Source: Bacteroides fragilis NCTC 9343 (GTDB lineage Bacteria > Bacteroidota > Bacteroidia > Bacteroidales > Bacteroidaceae). Taken from it: DNA of 64,000 nucleotides. The stretch is taken from contig NC_003228.3 in NCBI RefSeq assembly GCF_000025985.1, positions 1,674,001-1,738,000 of the forward strand. Direction: 5' to 3'. The translations under genes and the position numbers were made by a program. Positions 61,881-64,000 of this stretch are shown here, piece by piece. The notes under the pieces were generated by a model that saw only the letters and a list, made by a program, of their open reading frames with translations, had not been told where the DNA came from and searched no databases. Numbering within the stretch: position 1 is the first letter of the stretch; the number at the start of each line of letters is the position of its first letter.

Positions 61881-62990
61881 ATGCCAAGAACAGCTAAAAA
61901 AGGTTTCACCTATTACGGGTTCGATACCGATCATTTTTATGACCCCAAAGTCAAGAGACTCAAAAATAAATTCGGGATGGAGGGCTGGGCCGTGTTCCAT
62001 TTCATCGTGAACGAGATCCACCGCGTGGAAGGCTATTACATGATCATGGACTCCGACGGCCTGTTCGACGTCTCGGACTATTCCCGCATGGACGAGCAAC
62101 GCATCGCGGGTATTGTCGACTATTGCGCCGAGCTGGGGCTTTTCGACAAAGGGCTTTGGCGGAGCCGTCAGGTTCTTACCAGCGAGGAGATACAGAACAG
62201 GTATATGGGCATCTGCAAGTCTATCCACCGCAAGCCTTCCATCTCGGATGACTACCTGCTTTTGAACGCGGCTGCCCCGGCCGCCACCTCTTCCCCGCAG
62301 GTTGCCGCTCCCTGTCCCGCCACGCATACGGCACCTGTTGCGGAACCCGCGCGGAGTGGCGAAAAAGAGAAGGATACGGAACTGATGCAAGCCATTGCGG
62401 ATTTTAAACGCAGGCTGCAAGAACCGGAAAGCTCCGCCGGGGTAGTTCGCGAAGAATCGGGAATAATTCGCGAAAATAGACCACAAAATAAAATAAAAGA
62501 AAATATATCCTCCCCAAACCCCTCCAGAGAGGGAGGCTACACTCCGGAGAGGGAGGAGGAGAGAAACTCTCTTTCAGGGAAGCTCCAATACCTGGGTGTG
62601 GATTCCAACATCATCCAATGGGTACGGCTCCTGAAAAGCCGTTATCCGGATTTCCCTATCGAAAAGGCGATCCGTGACATGGAGCAGAGCAATTTCCAAC
62701 TGACCAAGGAAAATTACCTGTATCCCCTGATTAAGAACTATATAGCCAAGTATAATGCCGAGCACGGAAGTGAAGAGCGTGCCAGGCAACAGGAGGAGAT
62801 CCTGCGCACCCGGCGTAAAACCCTCGAGCTCCTGGGCGTTCCGGTGAAGGACCAGCAGGAAATCCTCCAGCTTGCCTCCGTTGCACCCTTGGTACTGGAT
62901 ACAGCTCTGAAGGAGACCTGGGGAAACAAAAAGATCAAAAGCCCCACCATGTTCCTCCTGAGTCGGATGCGGAGGGCTGTCTCAGCATAA
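61881..62990 (+). CDS. DUF4373-domain replication-type protein
   Basis: 369 residues. The N-terminal DUF4373 domain (about 1-120) has DPKVKRLKNKFGMEGWAVFH and DYCAELGLFDKGLWRSRQVL. A proline/alanine-rich linker and a C-terminal part (about 230-369) with NYLYPLIKNYIAKYNAEH and SPTMFLLSRMRRAV follow. Such proteins act as replisome organisers that load helicase at phage or ICE origins. GC content is clearly higher than in the restriction operon, marking a different origin. Confidence 0.75.
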   Translation: MPRTAKKGFTYYGFDTDHFYDPKVKRLKNKFGMEGWAVFHFIVNEIHRVEGYYMIMDSDGLFDVSDYSRMDEQRIAGIVDYCAELGLFDKGLWRSRQVLTSEEIQNRYMGICKSIHRKPSISDDYLLLNAAAPAATSSPQVAAPCPATHTAPVAEPARSGEKEKDTELMQAIADFKRRLQEPESSAGVVREESGIIRENRPQNKIKENISSPNPSREGGYTPEREEERNSLSGKLQYLGVDSNIIQWVRLLKSRYPDFPIEKAIRDMEQSNFQLTKENYLYPLIKNYIAKYNAEHGSEERARQQEEILRTRRKTLELLGVPVKDQQEILQLASVAPLVLDTALKETWGNKKIKSPTMFLLSRMRRAVSA

Positions 62991-63009
62991 ATATCAAAAG
63001 ATTAATCAT

Positions 63010-63567
63010 ATGGAATTCAAAGAAATACAAGTCGAAATACTCAGGGGAAGTTGCAACTTTCCTTCCGGAAACATCTATCTGTCGGATGGAAGTCTGGAGA
63101 AGGTATGGCAGTCAGTGGTCTGTCAGCCGGACTTTCCGGAATTCTTCACAAGGAACATTCGGGAGTCCGGAGGTGACGAAAGACTTGCCAGGGTATATGC
63201 CGTTCTGCGGGTGGATGCAAGGGATACCGGGGACCCGGTAGTCAGTATCAGTTTCTACCGGTACAAGAGTTTATTTCCGGGTTATATTTGCCGGTATGAA
63301 TATTGTGCCTTTCCCGGGACGGAATTCAGAAATTATCTGGAGGAACTCTTCGGAAAAACGCAGGAATCCGTCTCCCGTGCCATGAAAGAAGGAAGGTACT
63401 TCATGTTGGCAGCGATTCTGCTTTTTCTGCTTGCCAGATTTGCTGTTGTCCCGCTTTTCGGGCTCAGTCCGACAATATTCTGGTTGTATGTGCCTTCCAT
63501 AATGGCATTTTTTACGGCAATGTTTTTATCGCTACAGGTGATTTGTCCTGGAGAGCCTGAAGAGTGA
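63010..63567 (+). CDS. hypothetical membrane protein
   Basis: 185 residues. A soluble N-terminal two thirds is followed by a hydrophobic hairpin: about 135-154 (YFMLAAILLFLLARFAVVPL) and about 158-178 (IFWLYVPSIMAFFTAMFLSL). No domain is recognised. It lies between the replication protein and the primase and is co-directional with both. Confidence 0.55.
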   Translation: MEFKEIQVEILRGSCNFPSGNIYLSDGSLEKVWQSVVCQPDFPEFFTRNIRESGGDERLARVYAVLRVDARDTGDPVVSISFYRYKSLFPGYICRYEYCAFPGTEFRNYLEELFGKTQESVSRAMKEGRYFMLAAILLFLLARFAVVPLFGLSPTIFWLYVPSIMAFFTAMFLSLQVICPGEPEE

Positions 63568-63598
63568 ATTCTTTGAGAACTATAACAATTATATGCTT

Positions 63599-64000
63599 AT
63601 GACATCACAGGAAGCCAATTCAATCCCCTTGGAAGATATTCTTTCCCGCTACGGTTACGAACCTTCCCGGCGGTACGGGGGATACGACATGTACCGCTCC
63701 CCTTTCCGCTGCGACAGCTCTCCGAGCTTCAAGGTTTTCAGGAACGAGAACCGCTGGTATGACTTCGGAGACAGCAGCCACGGCAGGGTTGTGGATCTGG
63801 TCATGCGCATCCAGAACTGCTCTTTCCCACAGGCTATGAAAGAGATCGAAGGACTGGGCTTTTCCTCCGGCATGATTCCGCAGCCAAGGCCGGTACCGGT
63901 AACGGCGCAGAAAGCCTCCGGGATGACTCTCCTGAAAATCATTCCGGTGGAAAACGGGCATCTGCTTGATTATGCCGCTTCACGGGGCATCGACGCGGAT
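63599..64000 (+). CDS. CHC2/toprim-type primase of a mobile element, 5' part
   Basis: The frame is open from ATG 63599 (another ATG is two codons earlier) to the end of the window, at least 134 residues. The start resembles the zinc-finger domain of Bacteroides ICE primases: IPLEDILSRYGYEP, then MYRSPFRCDSSPSFKVF and RWYDFGDSSHGRVVDLVMRI. The zinc ligands of the classical CHC2 finger are only partly kept (one Cys in PFRCDSSPSF), as in other members of this group. A toprim catalytic domain would be expected beyond the window. Confidence 0.75.
   Translation, partial: MTSQEANSIPLEDILSRYGYEPSRRYGGYDMYRSPFRCDSSPSFKVFRNENRWYDFGDSSHGRVVDLVMRIQNCSFPQAMKEIEGLGFSSGMIPQPRPVPVTAQKASGMTLLKIIPVENGHLLDYAASRGIDAD

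Larger units (their letters stand above)
59797..64000 (+). mobile_element. left part of a mobile element (ICE or prophage type)
   Basis: From the IS21 remnant onward all genes are co-directional, small, and of phage/ICE type (an AAPELLRAL-type protein, Cys-rich mini-proteins, two DUF4373 proteins, a primase). GC content rises after about 61.4 kb. No integrase or attachment site is seen in the window, so the borders are undefined and the left edge is only a guess. Confidence 0.5.

Noticed and set aside
1..64000. CRISPR arrays, tRNA or rRNA genes
   Set aside because: No regularly spaced identical repeats and no cloverleaf-like sequences with CCA ends were noticed on either strand, although a covariance-model search was not possible.

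Overview
The window is a chromosomal segment of a Bacteroides-type bacterium (Bacteroidales). Evidence for this is the SusC/SusD outer-membrane pair with an ECF sigma / FecR anti-sigma switch, -7 promoter elements of the form TAnnTTTG, weak Shine-Dalgarno sites, DUF4373 and toprim-primase mobile genes, and an AspD/AspT pair. No rRNA, tRNA or CRISPR array was seen.

Layout. 1-3.1 kb: the 3' part of a C69 dipeptidase and a phosphoglucomutase/phosphomannomutase, then a decayed spacer. 4.0-13.0 kb: a compact glycan-uptake locus (ECF sigma, FecR-type anti-sigma, SusC with STN domain, SusD, small lipoprotein, GH27 alpha-galactosidase). 13.5-21.7 kb: a pyruvoyl-type histidine decarboxylase homologue, NudC, an ABC-F ATPase, a reactive-chlorine-type cluster (cdd, AraC regulator, rclC, rclA) and a glucosaminidase with LysM domains.

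22.0-47.3 kb is the most remarkable part. It holds a MacA-like adaptor, five pairs of MacB/FtsX-type permeases without fused ATPases, two nearly identical stand-alone ATPases, a head-GIN-domain protein, a TolC-type outer-membrane channel, a sensor kinase with a substrate-binding-protein-like sensor, and an NtrC-type regulator with an NtrB-type kinase. Four transcription units (adaptor, each ATPase, TolC) each start with a sigma-54 -24/-12 element. Upstream of each lies a tandem pair of 16-bp dyads of the form TGTYC-N6-GRACA, with dyads 19 bp apart. I infer that the locus-encoded NtrC-type regulator switches on a multi-permease export machine. The regulator carries an in-frame TAG, and one permease has a 1-base frameshift, so in this isolate the switch may be broken (or the sequence contains errors).

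47.3-51.8 kb: aspartate 4-decarboxylase and aspartate/alanine antiporter (a proton-motive decarboxylation cycle) and a YbhN-like membrane protein. 51.8-60.2 kb: a decayed AT-rich spacer, then a type I restriction-modification operon (frameshifted XRE regulator, HsdR, HsdM, a DNA-binding protein plus Doc toxin, HsdS). Its specificity gene is cut short at an IS21-family remnant. 60.2-64.0 kb: the start of a mobile-element module with small ORFs, two DUF4373 replication proteins, a membrane protein and a primase that runs off the window.
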